Shown here piece after piece: positions 45,692 through 55,577 of a stretch of DNA of 64,000 nt (positions are counted from its first letter, which is position 1; each line of letters opens with the position of its first letter). The notes below the pieces were generated by a model. It saw only the letters and a program-made list of their open reading frames with translations, had not been told where the DNA came from and did not search any database. The DNA lies in assembly GCF_024704835.1 (NCBI RefSeq), contig NZ_JAMXBE010000011.1, forward strand, positions 1-64,000, in the 5' to 3' direction. This DNA is from Parapedobacter tibetensis (lineage in GTDB: Bacteria > Bacteroidota > Bacteroidia > Sphingobacteriales > Sphingobacteriaceae). The translations under genes and the position numbers were made by a program.

Positions 45692-46729
45692 TTATAACGA
45701 TGGTTTTACTTTTTCTAATGTAAAGGTGAATGTCGTGCCCACCCCTTCCGTACTCCGCACGTTGATCGTTTGTTGGTGTGCTTCAATAATGTGTTTCACA
45801 ATGGAAAGCCCCAAACCAGAGCCCCCTATCTTGCGCGACCTACTTTTATCTGTCCGATAGAATCGTTCGAATATACGCGGGAGATTTTTTTCCTCAATGC
45901 CTATGCCATCATCCGTTACCTCCACCAGCACCGTTTCAAACAGTTCATATATTCGGATATCAGTATGGCCGTTAGCTTTTCCATACTTGAAGGAGTTATC
46001 AATGAGATTGACAAGTACTTGCCTGATTTTCTCCCTATCCGCATTAACCATCATTGGGTGTTGGTACTTATCTTTAAATATTAAGGAAATCTCGTGGCTA
46101 GCCGCTTTTTCCTCCGTTGATTCCAAGACTTCCTTTACCAACATCACCAAATCGAATTTCTGGTAATTGATAGGTATCTGCCCACTCTCAAGTTTTGATA
46201 TTTCATCCAAGTCTTTGATTAGGAAAGTCAGCCTATCGAGGTTTTGCGAGGCTTTCATCAGAAACTGCGTGGCCATCTCCATATCTTCCTGCATCATACC
46301 ATCCTGTAATGCATCGATATAACCCTGGATGGCAAACAATGGGGTTTTAAATTCATGAGATATATTCGCAAGGAACTCACGACGAAAGCGTTCTTGATTT
46401 TTTAAGGTATCTATTTCCTTTTTTTTCTCTTTTGCCCAATCCCTCACTTGTTGCTCGACATCATTGATCGGGTCCTCGCTCATCTTTTCACCCAATGCGT
46501 CTTTTAGATCTTTCCCTAGTTTGAGGTTATGAATAAGCTTATAAATGAGTTTAATCTTGCTATAGATATACCGTTGGAATAGGTAGTAGAAGACCACGAA
46601 ACTGATGGTGAAAGAAAAGGCAAACGTAAAGAGGAAATACTGCCAATTGTGTTGGAAATAAAAATTCACGCATGCAATGGATAACCCCACAGCACATGCA
46701 TTGATAAAAACAAGCAATAGAAATCTCAT
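45692..46729 (-). CDS. PhoR-like sensor histidine kinase
   Basis: The 345-residue protein has two N-terminal membrane helices (about 3-25 and 31-52) with almost no periplasmic loop. A coiled HAMP-like linker leads to a HisKA domain with the H-box FLANISHEFKTPLFAIQGY near 123, and HATPase_c motifs: QVLVNLIDNSFKYG, DDGIGIEEKNLPRIFERFYR and GGSGLGLSIVKHI. This order fits the PhoR/ResE group. No response regulator is adjacent. It lies 20 bases after psd and is probably co-transcribed with it. Confidence 0.93.
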   Translation of the reverse strand: MRFLLLVFINACAVGLSIACVNFYFQHNWQYFLFTFAFSFTISFVVFYYLFQRYIYSKIKLIYKLIHNLKLGKDLKDALGEKMSEDPINDVEQQVRDWAKEKKKEIDTLKNQERFRREFLANISHEFKTPLFAIQGYIDALQDGMMQEDMEMATQFLMKASQNLDRLTFLIKDLDEISKLESGQIPINYQKFDLVMLVKEVLESTEEKAASHEISLIFKDKYQHPMMVNADREKIRQVLVNLIDNSFKYGKANGHTDIRIYELFETVLVEVTDDGIGIEEKNLPRIFERFYRTDKSRSRKIGGSGLGLSIVKHIIEAHQQTINVRSTEGVGTTFTFTLEKVKPSL

Positions 46730-46749
46730 CGTATACTCAATCCTCCTCC

Positions 46750-47409
46750 TTATTCAAAGCGTCCCAAGATAGTGAGCCCTCCTGAAACCATATCTCCGAT
46801 ATTCACATCTACCTTGGCACTCAACGGCAGAAACACATCCACTCGCGAGCCAAATTTGATAAACCCAAATTCTTCACCCTGTTTTACCGCTGTGCCTTCT
46901 TTTAGATACCACACAATGCGTCGTGCCATCGCTCCGGCAATCTGTCGGAACAACACCTCTTTGCCTGAAGCAGTCTGCACCGCAATACTGGTCCGTTCAT
47001 TGAGGGCAGACGATTTAGGATGCCAAGCTACGAGGTATTTCCCAGGATGATAACGGAAAAACTTGACAATCCCGCTCACCGGGTTACGGTTGATGTGTAC
47101 GTTGATGGGTGACATGAAGATAGATACTTGTATCCTCCTGTCATGGAAATATTCCGTCTCCTCCGTTTCTTCAATCACGACCACTTTTCCATCCGCTGGA
47201 CATAAAATCATGTTTTCATCAATGATGATGTTCCGTTTAGGGTTTCTGAAAAACTGTAAAATCGCAACGAACAGCAAGAATGAAAGGATATATACTGCCC
47301 AAACGACGAATGTATTGCCGGGTATAAAGTAATGCACCAGCGCGTTGGCCACAAAAATGACTAATAGTGTAATGGCGATACTTGTATACCCTTCTTTGTG
47401 AATAGTCAT
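46750..47409 (-). CDS. psd: Phosphatidylserine decarboxylase family protein
   Basis: The 219-residue protein matches the short archaeal/Bacteroidota form of PSD: two hydrophobic helices at the N-terminus (about 9-28 and 32-51), LCPADGKVVVIEE, SIFMSPINVHINRNPVSG and GEEFGFIKFGSRVDVFLP, where the G-S pair is the self-cleavage site giving the pyruvoyl group. It makes phosphatidylethanolamine. The length fits the short class. The -7 box at 47427-47434 (TATATTTG) lies about 18 bases upstream. Confidence 0.93.
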   Translation of the reverse strand: MTIHKEGYTSIAITLLVIFVANALVHYFIPGNTFVVWAVYILSFLLFVAILQFFRNPKRNIIIDENMILCPADGKVVVIEETEETEYFHDRRIQVSIFMSPINVHINRNPVSGIVKFFRYHPGKYLVAWHPKSSALNERTSIAVQTASGKEVLFRQIAGAMARRIVWYLKEGTAVKQGEEFGFIKFGSRVDVFLPLSAKVDVNIGDMVSGGLTILGRFE

Positions 47410-47426
47410 GCGCTAAATTTATCCGG

Positions 47427-47434
47427 CAAATATA
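47427..47434 (-). promoter_or_regulatory. -7 promoter box for psd and the PhoR-like kinase
   Basis: TATATTTG on the minus strand fits TAnnTTTG and lies 18 bases before the psd start, so the kinase is expected to be transcribed from it. Confidence 0.5.
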
Positions 47435-47471
47435 AGGATAAGAATCGTCATATCCACGTCAATCCTATGCA

Positions 47472-48596
47472 TCAAAAGCCCTTCGTTCGTTGGATGTTAA
47501 CATCGAAGAATCGCAATTTGCGTTCAGCTATATTAGGGAATACTTCCATGGTGACTATTAGTATATCATCGATGTATTCACCGTCTGCATAAGACGGAAA
47601 CCAGAAACCAACCCAGCGGAATGCATTCAATAGGGAGGATGCTTGGATTTTGTTGGGAAAAGTGGAAATTGGCTCAATCTTTTGGGGTTCCCCGGTCTTG
47701 CTGACGGAAATAACAAATTCGATTTTCTGGGGTTCAAGCACCTCGTCCATTTCGCCTTCAAACCACTCTTCTAAGTGTTTTCTCAAATAGTTGGTAAAGC
47801 CGGTGTATTCGTCAATAGTACACGATTTACCAATCATCGATTCTGCTCGGCGGAAAACATCAAAAGGCACCAGCTGATACCTCGGCTCCTTATCAAACGT
47901 TTCGTCTTTAAAGGCTTCATATCCACTTATGAATTGGCCATTCCGGTAATGTTCATGCCCAGCACCAACCTTCTTATTGTTATCAAAGATATATTCAATA
48001 ATCCAATCGCCGTGCGGCCGGCCGGCCACCACCCTCCCTTTGCGATTGTATCGTACATATCCAAATTCATTATAATCGTCTGTTCTAATGGCAAACTCAT
48101 ACCTTCCGTTTCCGTTAGTGACGCGCTGCCGCCCACGATTGTCCCAAAAATTGTATATCCACATGCCTTGCACATCATATGCTGCCTCAAGTAGCGGCTT
48201 ACCATCCGGATAGTAAAATTTCCACTTTTCTTGGGGAATATTCTGTAAATAAGACACCTCCCATTTCAGTTGGCCATTGGGGTGGTAAGCCTTAAATTCG
48301 CCCTCCTTCCTACCATCTCGGTAATTCCCACGTAAAATCGTCGTGCCTTGGTTATTGAAATCAGTAAACTCACCTACGAACGTCTGTAATTGGAAATCAT
48401 ATCTCCCTACCCGCTCGATGGCCTTGAATTGGCAGTTTTTATCGGCAAGGTAATAATTATCATCATAGAAAAAACGAGTCATCCCGTTGGGAGCCGCTTC
48501 ATAATATACAGGTTCATATATTACGGTATCTAAGCCATCCGCAAAAACAGTTGATGCGGCAACCAACCATATAGCTATCAACAAATGCACCTTCAT
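47472..48596 (-). CDS. Exported protein with MORN/YwqK-type repeats and a TonB-C-like domain
   Basis: The 374-residue protein has a signal peptide (LLIAIWLVAASTVFADG). The central part (about 75-200) has repeats of the YwqK/MORN type, GNYRDGRKEGEFKAYHPNGQLKWEVSY and KWKFYYPDGKPLLEAAYD. A C-terminal part near 285-350 (KIEFVISVSKTGEPQKIE, then LLNAFRWVGFWFP) resembles the TonB C-terminal fold as used in non-TonB proteins. The combination is common in Bacteroidota exported proteins of unknown role. It starts 15 bases after the polA stop. Confidence 0.75.
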   Translation of the reverse strand: MKVHLLIAIWLVAASTVFADGLDTVIYEPVYYEAAPNGMTRFFYDDNYYLADKNCQFKAIERVGRYDFQLQTFVGEFTDFNNQGTTILRGNYRDGRKEGEFKAYHPNGQLKWEVSYLQNIPQEKWKFYYPDGKPLLEAAYDVQGMWIYNFWDNRGRQRVTNGNGRYEFAIRTDDYNEFGYVRYNRKGRVVAGRPHGDWIIEYIFDNNKKVGAGHEHYRNGQFISGYEAFKDETFDKEPRYQLVPFDVFRRAESMIGKSCTIDEYTGFTNYLRKHLEEWFEGEMDEVLEPQKIEFVISVSKTGEPQKIEPISTFPNKIQASSLLNAFRWVGFWFPSYADGEYIDDILIVTMEVFPNIAERKLRFFDVNIQRTKGF

Positions 48597-48611
48597 ATTC
48601 CGACCCGTTGT

Positions 48612-51413
48612 TTAGTGTGCCTCCAGCCAGTTACGCCCCTCTCCAATCTCCACTATAATAGGTACGGACATGGTCAAGGCATTTTTCATATGCTTTTCTA
48701 CCAACTCTTTGAAAACAAGGACCTCCGTCTTTGGCACATCAAAGACCAGTTCGTCATGCACCTGCATGGTCATCTTTCCTTGCAGGCCTTGCCGCCTGAT
48801 GTCTTCATGGATGGCGATCATCGCCACCTTAATCATATCTGCGGCTGAGCCTTGGATGGGAGCATTGATGGCATTTCGCTCGGCAAAACCCCGTACGGTT
48901 TGATTAGCTGAGTTGATATCCCTCAGATAACGTCGTCTTTTAAGTAACGTTTCTACGTAGCCGTTTTCCTTCGCAAAATTGATCGTATCATTCATGTATT
49001 TCTTGATACCTGGATATTGAGCAAAATACTGCTCGATGATCTGTGCTGCCTCCATGCGGGGGATTCCCAAGTTTTGCGAAAGCCCAAATGCAGATTGGCC
49101 ATATATAATCCCAAAATTGACAGCTTTGGCATTCCGTCGTTGTTCGGATGTGACATCTTCCAACGGTATACCGTATACCCTGGCCGCCGTAGCTCGATGC
49201 ACATCCAATCCTTGTGCAAAGGCCTCCAACATGCCTTCATCGCCACTCATATGGGCCACCAACCTTAATTCAATTTGCGAATAATCGGCAGATAGAATCG
49301 TATGGCTGTCGTCCCTCGGAATGAAAGCCTTACGGATTTCGCGGCCACGTTCCGTTCGAATGGGGATGTTTTGCAGGTTAGGATTGGTAGAGCTCAGTCT
49401 CCCGGTGGCGGCCACCGCTTGGTTATATGAGGTATGCACCCGCCCAGTAGCCGGGTTAATTAATTCAGGTAAGGCATCCACATAGGTCGATTTGAGCTTT
49501 TGCAATTGCCTGAATTCCAAGATATCCTTTACGATATCACTTTTAGAAGCCAGCGCCAAAAGCACATCCTCCCCAGTCTTATATTGTCCAGTTTTTGTCT
49601 TTTTGGCCTTAAGGTCGAGCTGTAATTTATCGAAAAGCACTTCGCCCAATTGCTTGGGCGATGCAATGTTGAACCGGACCCCAGCTTTTTCATAAATGGT
49701 TTTTTCGGTTTCAAGGATACTTTTTTCCAACATCTCTGATAGCTGCTTGAGCACCGATATATCGATATTGACACCCGAACGTTCCATATCAGCAAGCACA
49801 TGTACCAATGGAAATTCCACGTTCTGTGCCAGATCAATGGCTTCTGCTTTTTCCAGCATAGGCTTGAAGACCGCTTTCAATTGGAGGGTGATATCTGCAT
49901 CTTCCGCAGCATATTCCTTAATGACTTCCACATTCACATCTTGCATACTGCCCTGCTTTTTACCTCGAGGCCCAATAAGACTGGTAATCGATACAGGGGT
50001 ATAGCCTAGGTAATTCTCAGCCAATACATCCATGCCATGGCGGGTATCGGGGTCAATGAGGTAATGGGCCAGCATCGTATCGAACAGCTGCCCCTTCACC
50101 GATACCCCATAGCGGGCCAATAGCAAGATATCATACTTGATGTTTTGTCCGATCTTCTCAATAGTTTCGTCTTCAAATACAGCTTTGAAGTATTCCAACA
50201 GGCGCAGACTTCCTTCCTCATTGGCTGGGGCAGGAACATACCAAGCTTTGCCTGGTTCGATAGCAAATGAAAATCCTACCAGGTCGGCAGTGTTGGCATC
50301 TGTTCCGGTTGTTTCCGTGTCAAAACAGAAGCACTTTTGCGTCGACAACAGCGCGACCAACGCTTGCTGTTGTTCCACCGTATCGGCTAGTAGGTACTCG
50401 TGTGGCGTATTGCTGATATTTTTACCAACTGCTGGCGGTATATATTCACTTTCGGCTGCGGATATGTTTTGGAGATTGCCCGTTATATTACCGAATAAAT
50501 CCATCTGCTTACCCGTCGTTGGCTTCGATTCCGAAATATTAAATTCCTCCCCAAATACGCGCTTACCGAGTGTTCTGAACTCCAATTCGGCAAAAAGAGG
50601 TTCAAGTGCTTCCTTATTGGGTCCATCGAGCTCCAAAGCAGTTTCGTCCAATTCGATGGGTACGTCCAATTGGATGGTGGCCAATTTCTTGGAAATCAGT
50701 CCTTGTTCGGCAAAAGTCTCTAAATTTTCTCGTTGCTTTCCTTTGAGCTGGTCGGTATTAGCTAGGATGTTTTCCATGGAGTCAAAGCGCTTGATCAAAT
50801 CCTTTGCGGTCTTTTCACCGATGCCAGGAATACCGGGAATATTGTCTACCGAATCTCCCCAAAGGCCGAGGATATCGATAACTTGGCATACGTCCGATAT
50901 TTCCCATTTCTCCAATATCTCCTTTACCCCCAGTATTTCCGCACCATTACCCAACCGTGCAGGCTTATAGATATAGATATTATCGCTCACCAATTGCCCG
51001 AAATCCTTGTCAGGCGTCATGCAATATATGGTATATCCTTTTTTCTCAGCTTGCTTGGCCAGCGTTCCAATGATATCATCAGCCTCATAACCATCCATTG
51101 CAATGATTGGGATATTGAAACCCTCCACGAGCTTATATACATATGGGATAGCAGCAGCCAAATCCTCAGGTATGGCTTGCCGGTTAGCTTTGTAGCTTTC
51201 AAACTCGGTATGACGATTTGTGGGCGCCATGGTATCAAATACTACCGCGATATGGGTTGGTTGTTGGGATTTCAATACCTCAAGCAACGTATTGGTAAAA
51301 CCCATGATGGCGGATGTATTGAAGCCGGCAGAGGTGAGCCGGGGAGTCTTGCTCAGTGCAAAATAAGCCCGGTAAATCAGGGCCATGCCATCTAGTAGGA
51401 AGAGTTTTTTCAC
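48612..51413 (-). CDS. polA: DNA polymerase I
   Basis: From the GTG start (MKKLFLLDGMALIYRAYFAL) the product has 933 residues. The 5' nuclease domain (about 1-290) has the metal-binding DDIIGTLAKQAE region and DSVDNIPGIPGIGEKTA. The 3'-5' exonuclease (about 330-520) keeps FDTETTGTDA, KYDILLLARYG and YAAEDADITLQL, so proofreading is likely. The polymerase part has RLSSTNPNLQNIPIRT, SADYSQIELRLVAHMSGD, KAVNFGIIYGQSAFGL and MQVHDELVFD. A frame running to 51635 lies before the promoter box and is not used. Confidence 0.97.
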   Translation of the reverse strand: MKKLFLLDGMALIYRAYFALSKTPRLTSAGFNTSAIMGFTNTLLEVLKSQQPTHIAVVFDTMAPTNRHTEFESYKANRQAIPEDLAAAIPYVYKLVEGFNIPIIAMDGYEADDIIGTLAKQAEKKGYTIYCMTPDKDFGQLVSDNIYIYKPARLGNGAEILGVKEILEKWEISDVCQVIDILGLWGDSVDNIPGIPGIGEKTAKDLIKRFDSMENILANTDQLKGKQRENLETFAEQGLISKKLATIQLDVPIELDETALELDGPNKEALEPLFAELEFRTLGKRVFGEEFNISESKPTTGKQMDLFGNITGNLQNISAAESEYIPPAVGKNISNTPHEYLLADTVEQQQALVALLSTQKCFCFDTETTGTDANTADLVGFSFAIEPGKAWYVPAPANEEGSLRLLEYFKAVFEDETIEKIGQNIKYDILLLARYGVSVKGQLFDTMLAHYLIDPDTRHGMDVLAENYLGYTPVSITSLIGPRGKKQGSMQDVNVEVIKEYAAEDADITLQLKAVFKPMLEKAEAIDLAQNVEFPLVHVLADMERSGVNIDISVLKQLSEMLEKSILETEKTIYEKAGVRFNIASPKQLGEVLFDKLQLDLKAKKTKTGQYKTGEDVLLALASKSDIVKDILEFRQLQKLKSTYVDALPELINPATGRVHTSYNQAVAATGRLSSTNPNLQNIPIRTERGREIRKAFIPRDDSHTILSADYSQIELRLVAHMSGDEGMLEAFAQGLDVHRATAARVYGIPLEDVTSEQRRNAKAVNFGIIYGQSAFGLSQNLGIPRMEAAQIIEQYFAQYPGIKKYMNDTINFAKENGYVETLLKRRRYLRDINSANQTVRGFAERNAINAPIQGSAADMIKVAMIAIHEDIRRQGLQGKMTMQVHDELVFDVPKTEVLVFKELVEKHMKNALTMSVPIIVEIGEGRNWLEAH

Positions 51414-51439
51414 GTGTCTTCGACTTATTGGTATGGATA

Positions 51440-51447
51440 CAAAGATA
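51440..51447 (-). promoter_or_regulatory. -7 promoter box for polA
   Basis: The minus strand reads TATCTTTG, an exact TAnnTTTG match, 27 bases before the GTG start. This supports the GTG over the longer open frame. On the plus strand TAGATTTG (51453-51460) could serve the divergent rsgA. Confidence 0.55.
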
Positions 51448-51571
51448 GGATATAGATTTGAAATTGATGACCACATCATCGATCTCCCGCCACCGCTCAC
51501 CAAAATACAATTATTTTTACGACTTTTGTAGCAATGGCAACATACGTATTGGTATATAATTTGATGAATGA

Positions 51572-52489
51572 ATGAAAGGCCTCGTAACGAAGTCGACAGG
51601 AAGTTGGTACGAGGTGCTTGTGGATAATACACCATACAAGTGTCGAATCAAGGGCAAATTCAGAACCAAGGAAATCAAAACAACCAACCCCATTGCCGTG
51701 GGCGATTGGGTGGATATCACACCGGAGCCTGAACAATACACGGCCATTATCACTCAGCTGTATGAACGGCAAAACTATATTATTCGCAAGTCAGTAAACC
51801 TCTCGAAGCAGGCGCAGATTATCGCAGCCAACCTTGACCAAGCCTTTTTGGTGGTTACCTTGGCCTCACCGTTTACCTCATTGGGGTTTATTGATCGTTT
51901 CTTGGTTACTGCCGAAGCTTATGATGTGCCTGCGGGGCTCGTATTCAATAAACTGGATTTATTCAGCGCCGAAGGGATAGCTATTTTGCATGAATATGAA
52001 GCCATTTATAAAACCATTGGCTATCCTTGCTATGAAGTATCAGCACTTAAGGGTACAAATATCGATGTCATCAAGGGTTTATTCCATGATAAGACGACAT
52101 TGATTTCCGGGCACTCAGGCGTAGGGAAATCTACCTTAATTAACGCCCTCTATCCAGAAGCAGCATTGCGTACAGCCAATATCTCCGATTGGTCTGATAA
52201 GGGAAAACATACCACTACATTTGCCGAAATGATTATACTTCCATTTGGTGGGCGACTCATAGACACACCGGGTATCCGAGAATTGGGCATCATTGATATC
52301 GAACAACAAGAGTTAAGTCACTTCTTCCCCGAAATGAGGGCCCTCATGAATGCATGCCGTTTCAATAATTGCCGCCATATCAATGAACCGGGCTGCGCAG
52401 TGCTTGCGGCGGTAAATGAAGGGGATATAGCGTCGAGTCGTTATGATAGCTATCTCAGTATCTACCACGGCAATGACACACGAGCCTGA
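51572..52489 (+). CDS. rsgA: Ribosome small-subunit GTPase RsgA
   Basis: The 305-residue protein is a circularly permuted GTPase: an N-terminal OB fold, FNKLDLFSA (G4), SALKGTN (G5), LISGHSGVGKSTLINAL (G1), the T of KHTTTFAEM (G2) and LIDTPGIRELG (G3). A zinc finger with C-FNNC-H-NEPGC (CRFNNCRHINEPGC) follows. It helps mature the 30S subunit. The length is normal. Confidence 0.97.
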   Translation: MKGLVTKSTGSWYEVLVDNTPYKCRIKGKFRTKEIKTTNPIAVGDWVDITPEPEQYTAIITQLYERQNYIIRKSVNLSKQAQIIAANLDQAFLVVTLASPFTSLGFIDRFLVTAEAYDVPAGLVFNKLDLFSAEGIAILHEYEAIYKTIGYPCYEVSALKGTNIDVIKGLFHDKTTLISGHSGVGKSTLINALYPEAALRTANISDWSDKGKHTTTFAEMIILPFGGRLIDTPGIRELGIIDIEQQELSHFFPEMRALMNACRFNNCRHINEPGCAVLAAVNEGDIASSRYDSYLSIYHGNDTRA

Positions 52490-52549
52490 GGAAAGCCTTT
52501 TGACTGTTGAGAAATTTAGTTTAAGTTTGACACATTAAGTCATACAACC

Positions 52550-53368
52550 ATGTACCATTTGATAGAGGAGACGGTAGCATTCATCAAGCATTGCATAGTC
52601 AATTTCACTCCTGAATTCGGCATTATTTTGGGCACAGGATTGGGCAAGTTGGTTGATGAGATTGAAATAACTCATCAACTGATGTATGCCAACATTCCTA
52701 ATTTCCCAATTTCGACCGTAGAGTTCCACTCTGGAAAGCTTATTTTTGGCAAACTTAATGGCCGTCGTGTGGTGGCCATGCAAGGACGCCTCCATTATTA
52801 TGAAGGCTACTCGATGCAACAGATTACCTTTCCTGTACGTGTAATGAGGGCTTTGGGCATCCAAAAATTATTCGTATCCAATGCCTCCGGATCACTCAAC
52901 CCGAATATCCTTAAGGGCAATTTGGCCATCATCGATGACCACATCAACCTATTACCCGATAATCCGCTGCGTGGCGCTAACGACAACCGTTTCGGCCCCC
53001 GCTTTCCCGACATGAGCCAGCCATATGACATCAACATGATTCGTGAGGGTATGGAAATAGCTCAAAAACATAAAATCACCATGCATTCTGCCGTATATGT
53101 ATCGGCTCAAGGCCCTAATTTAGAAACACGGGCCGAGTACCGCTTTATGCATTTGATTGGGGGAGATATTGTAGGGATGAGCACTGTTCCGGAAGTTATT
53201 GTAGCCAACCACATGAGCCTACCGGTTTTTGCCCTTTCGGTGGTTACAGATGAAGGGTTCCATGAAGACCTCCGTCCTGTCTCGCTTGAGGAAATTATAG
53301 AAGTGGCTTCCACGGCTGAACCGAAAATGACACTTGTATTGAAAGAATTGGTAGCTTTGCAGCAATGA
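52550..53368 (+). CDS. Purine-nucleoside phosphorylase (trimeric type)
   Basis: The 272-residue protein is of the trimeric PNP-I type: FGIILGTGLGKLVDEIE (phosphate loop), GRLHYYEGYSMQQITFPVRVM, VSNASGSLNPNILKGNLAIIDDHINL and SAQGPNLETRAEYRFMHLIGGDIVGMSTVPEVIVAN. It releases ribose-1-phosphate from inosine and guanosine. Its stop overlaps the porin start by 4 bases (ATGA), so the two are translationally coupled. Confidence 0.95.
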   Translation: MYHLIEETVAFIKHCIVNFTPEFGIILGTGLGKLVDEIEITHQLMYANIPNFPISTVEFHSGKLIFGKLNGRRVVAMQGRLHYYEGYSMQQITFPVRVMRALGIQKLFVSNASGSLNPNILKGNLAIIDDHINLLPDNPLRGANDNRFGPRFPDMSQPYDINMIREGMEIAQKHKITMHSAVYVSAQGPNLETRAEYRFMHLIGGDIVGMSTVPEVIVANHMSLPVFALSVVTDEGFHEDLRPVSLEEIIEVASTAEPKMTLVLKELVALQQ

Positions 53369-55362
53369 ACGGTCACCTGCGCATTTTGTTGCTCATACTG
53401 TGTTCCTTTTCCTTCCTCTCCGCATTATATGCTCAGGAGGAAGAAGAATGGAGTAGCGCATTGGATTCTGCAAGAGCCGCAGAGGATAATAAGGAAGACA
53501 CCGTGATTTATACAGCAAGGTATGTGCGTTACACAACTTTGGCTATGATGAAGCGAGGAACATTTACCTACCAGATAGACACACTCCATAAGAATCTCCA
53601 GTACTATAACATGCAAAACCAACCCCGAAACCCGAGCATAAATTTGGGCAGCTACGGGTTGGCCACGCGCGATTTACTCTTCATTCCCGATAAAACTATC
53701 GGATTCCAGACCGGATTCCGTAGTTTGGAACGGTATGTATACCAACCGGATTCCATCAAATATTATCGTGCCCGAGCCCCTTTTTCGGAGTTGTACAATG
53801 TGGGGTTCTTTTTTGATGACCAAATTATCCGGGCCAAAGTAACCCAAAATATCAATCCGCAGCTCAATATCGGGGGAGAATTCCATGCGGCAAGAGCAGA
53901 CGGTTATTATACCAACCAACGATACAATGACGTGAAAGCCGCCGTGTTTTCATGGTACGAATCGCCGAACCGTCGCTACAACCTATTGACTAATGCGGTA
54001 TTCAATAGGCTTATCGCTACGGAAAATGGATCCATTACAAACGACAGTGTATTTACCGATGGGGAAACGCGCGCCAGCAATGAGGAGTCGACCCGTTTGC
54101 GGGCGGCCCGCGATGAGCGCCCGAGACATACCTGGCGCGACAATAGTTTTTTCCTCAGACAAAGCTTGTTTGTGGGTCGATTGGATACCATCCATGCGGG
54201 AGAACCAGAACAACAATTATTGCCGACCAACAGCATGTCGCATAGTTTCAGCTTGCGTGCACACGATTTCCAATTTTACAAAAATGAGGAAGACGCCAAC
54301 GATGCTTTTCCGGTTGGTGAAAGTGTATTAACACAGGACACCACCCGCCTTACTACCATTACTAATGATTTTAACTATAGTTTTTACCTGAGAGGCAAAT
54401 CATTGGCTTTTGTTAAAAATGAAGTGAAGCTCGACCTTGGGTACCAACACAACATGTATTGGTATCGAGATAGGGGGTATAATACGTCTTCACAAAATAA
54501 TATACTTAAAGCAGGCATTGGCTATCGTTTTAGTGACCGCGTAAGCATTACCGGAGATTTTAACCAGATTGTGCAAGGCAACAACTTTGGTGATTACCTT
54601 TATGAAGCCAAGGCAAATATCTTGCTCAGCAAAACTATCGGTCGTATCGTATTGGGGGCCTATACCCAAAATAAGTCACCAGAACAGCTGTTTCAGCGGG
54701 TCAATTACACTTATCATCAGTGGGCGCATGATTTTGATAAAACGAAGACCACCAATTTGTCATTTGCTTATGAAAATGCCAAGCTTGGGTTTACAGGTAA
54801 GGCAGAATACTTCCTTATAGCCAATCACCTCTATTTTAAAGAGGTCGACAATGATAATTATGATCCACGATTGTTCCGCGTCATTGAGCCCGCCCAGTTG
54901 GGGAGCAACATCAACTTACTCAAGATTTCCGTAGGTCAGAACTTCACATTGGGCAAGTTCCATTTGGATAATTATGCCGTATATCAAAAATCAGACTACA
55001 ACGATGTCCTTGCTATCCCAGAGCTCTATACTTGGCATAGCTTTTATTTCAACAGTCAATTATATAAGGTCGTTGATTTTAATCTCGGTTTTGATGTCCG
55101 GTTCAACACCCCGTTCCGTACCCCTTCCTATGCCATCAATATCGGTCAGTTTTATAATGATAATGATAATGCAGGCATCGAATTTTCCACGTATCCCATC
55201 CTGGATGTATGGACCACTGCAACCATCCGGCGAGCCAATATTTTCCTCAGCTATAATTTTGTAAACCAATATGTTTGGCCCACAGGCTATTATACCGTGC
55301 GCAGATATCCCATGAATAATGCCAATCTGCGCATAGGCATCGCTTGGAAATTCTATGATTGA
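53365..55362 (+). CDS. Putative porin (outer-membrane beta-barrel)
   Basis: The 665-residue protein has a signal peptide (FLSALYAQE) and long alternating beta strands rich in aromatic residues, ending in LRIGIAWKFYD, a typical outer membrane end. YNMQNQPRNPSINLGSYGLA and LFIPDKTIGFQTGF near the N-terminus fit the Bacteroidota putative-porin family. The substrate is unknown. It overlaps the nucleoside phosphorylase gene by 4 bases; nucleoside uptake is a possible but unproven link. Confidence 0.85.
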   Translation: MNGHLRILLLILCSFSFLSALYAQEEEEWSSALDSARAAEDNKEDTVIYTARYVRYTTLAMMKRGTFTYQIDTLHKNLQYYNMQNQPRNPSINLGSYGLATRDLLFIPDKTIGFQTGFRSLERYVYQPDSIKYYRARAPFSELYNVGFFFDDQIIRAKVTQNINPQLNIGGEFHAARADGYYTNQRYNDVKAAVFSWYESPNRRYNLLTNAVFNRLIATENGSITNDSVFTDGETRASNEESTRLRAARDERPRHTWRDNSFFLRQSLFVGRLDTIHAGEPEQQLLPTNSMSHSFSLRAHDFQFYKNEEDANDAFPVGESVLTQDTTRLTTITNDFNYSFYLRGKSLAFVKNEVKLDLGYQHNMYWYRDRGYNTSSQNNILKAGIGYRFSDRVSITGDFNQIVQGNNFGDYLYEAKANILLSKTIGRIVLGAYTQNKSPEQLFQRVNYTYHQWAHDFDKTKTTNLSFAYENAKLGFTGKAEYFLIANHLYFKEVDNDNYDPRLFRVIEPAQLGSNINLLKISVGQNFTLGKFHLDNYAVYQKSDYNDVLAIPELYTWHSFYFNSQLYKVVDFNLGFDVRFNTPFRTPSYAINIGQFYNDNDNAGIEFSTYPILDVWTTATIRRANIFLSYNFVNQYVWPTGYYTVRRYPMNNANLRIGIAWKFYD

Positions 55363-55415
55363 TAGTACCCGTATTCATAAGCCTCTCACCTGCATTTATA
55401 AGTCGAAAAATCTAA

Positions 55416-55435
55416 AATACCTAATATTAGGTATT
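55416..55435. repeat. 20-base perfect palindrome after the porin gene
   Basis: AATACCTAATATTAGGTATT is self-complementary and followed by GGTTTTTAAG. Read as RNA it is a weak terminator for the porin transcript; it may also be a protein-binding site in front of the patatin gene. Confidence 0.5.
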
Positions 55436-55467
55436 GGTTTTTAAGTAATTATCCCCGATATTGACCT

Positions 55468-55475
55468 TAATTTTG
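55468..55475 (+). promoter_or_regulatory. -7 promoter box for the patatin gene
   Basis: TAATTTTG fits TAnnTTTG. It lies about 103 bases before ATG 55578 and overlaps the start of the longer open frame at 55461, which argues against that longer start. Confidence 0.5.
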
Positions 55476-55577
55476 GTGGGCAATATAAAGTGCTTTATCA
55501 TAATCTGGGTTTGCTTTTTTCAATTTTCTACAAATATTGCTAGGATACATATTGACCATAACCTAAAAGATCGGCTG

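Noticed and set aside
55461-55577. Longer patatin N-terminus from 55461
   Set aside because: It would start before the -7 box has finished and adds 39 residues unlike the rest.
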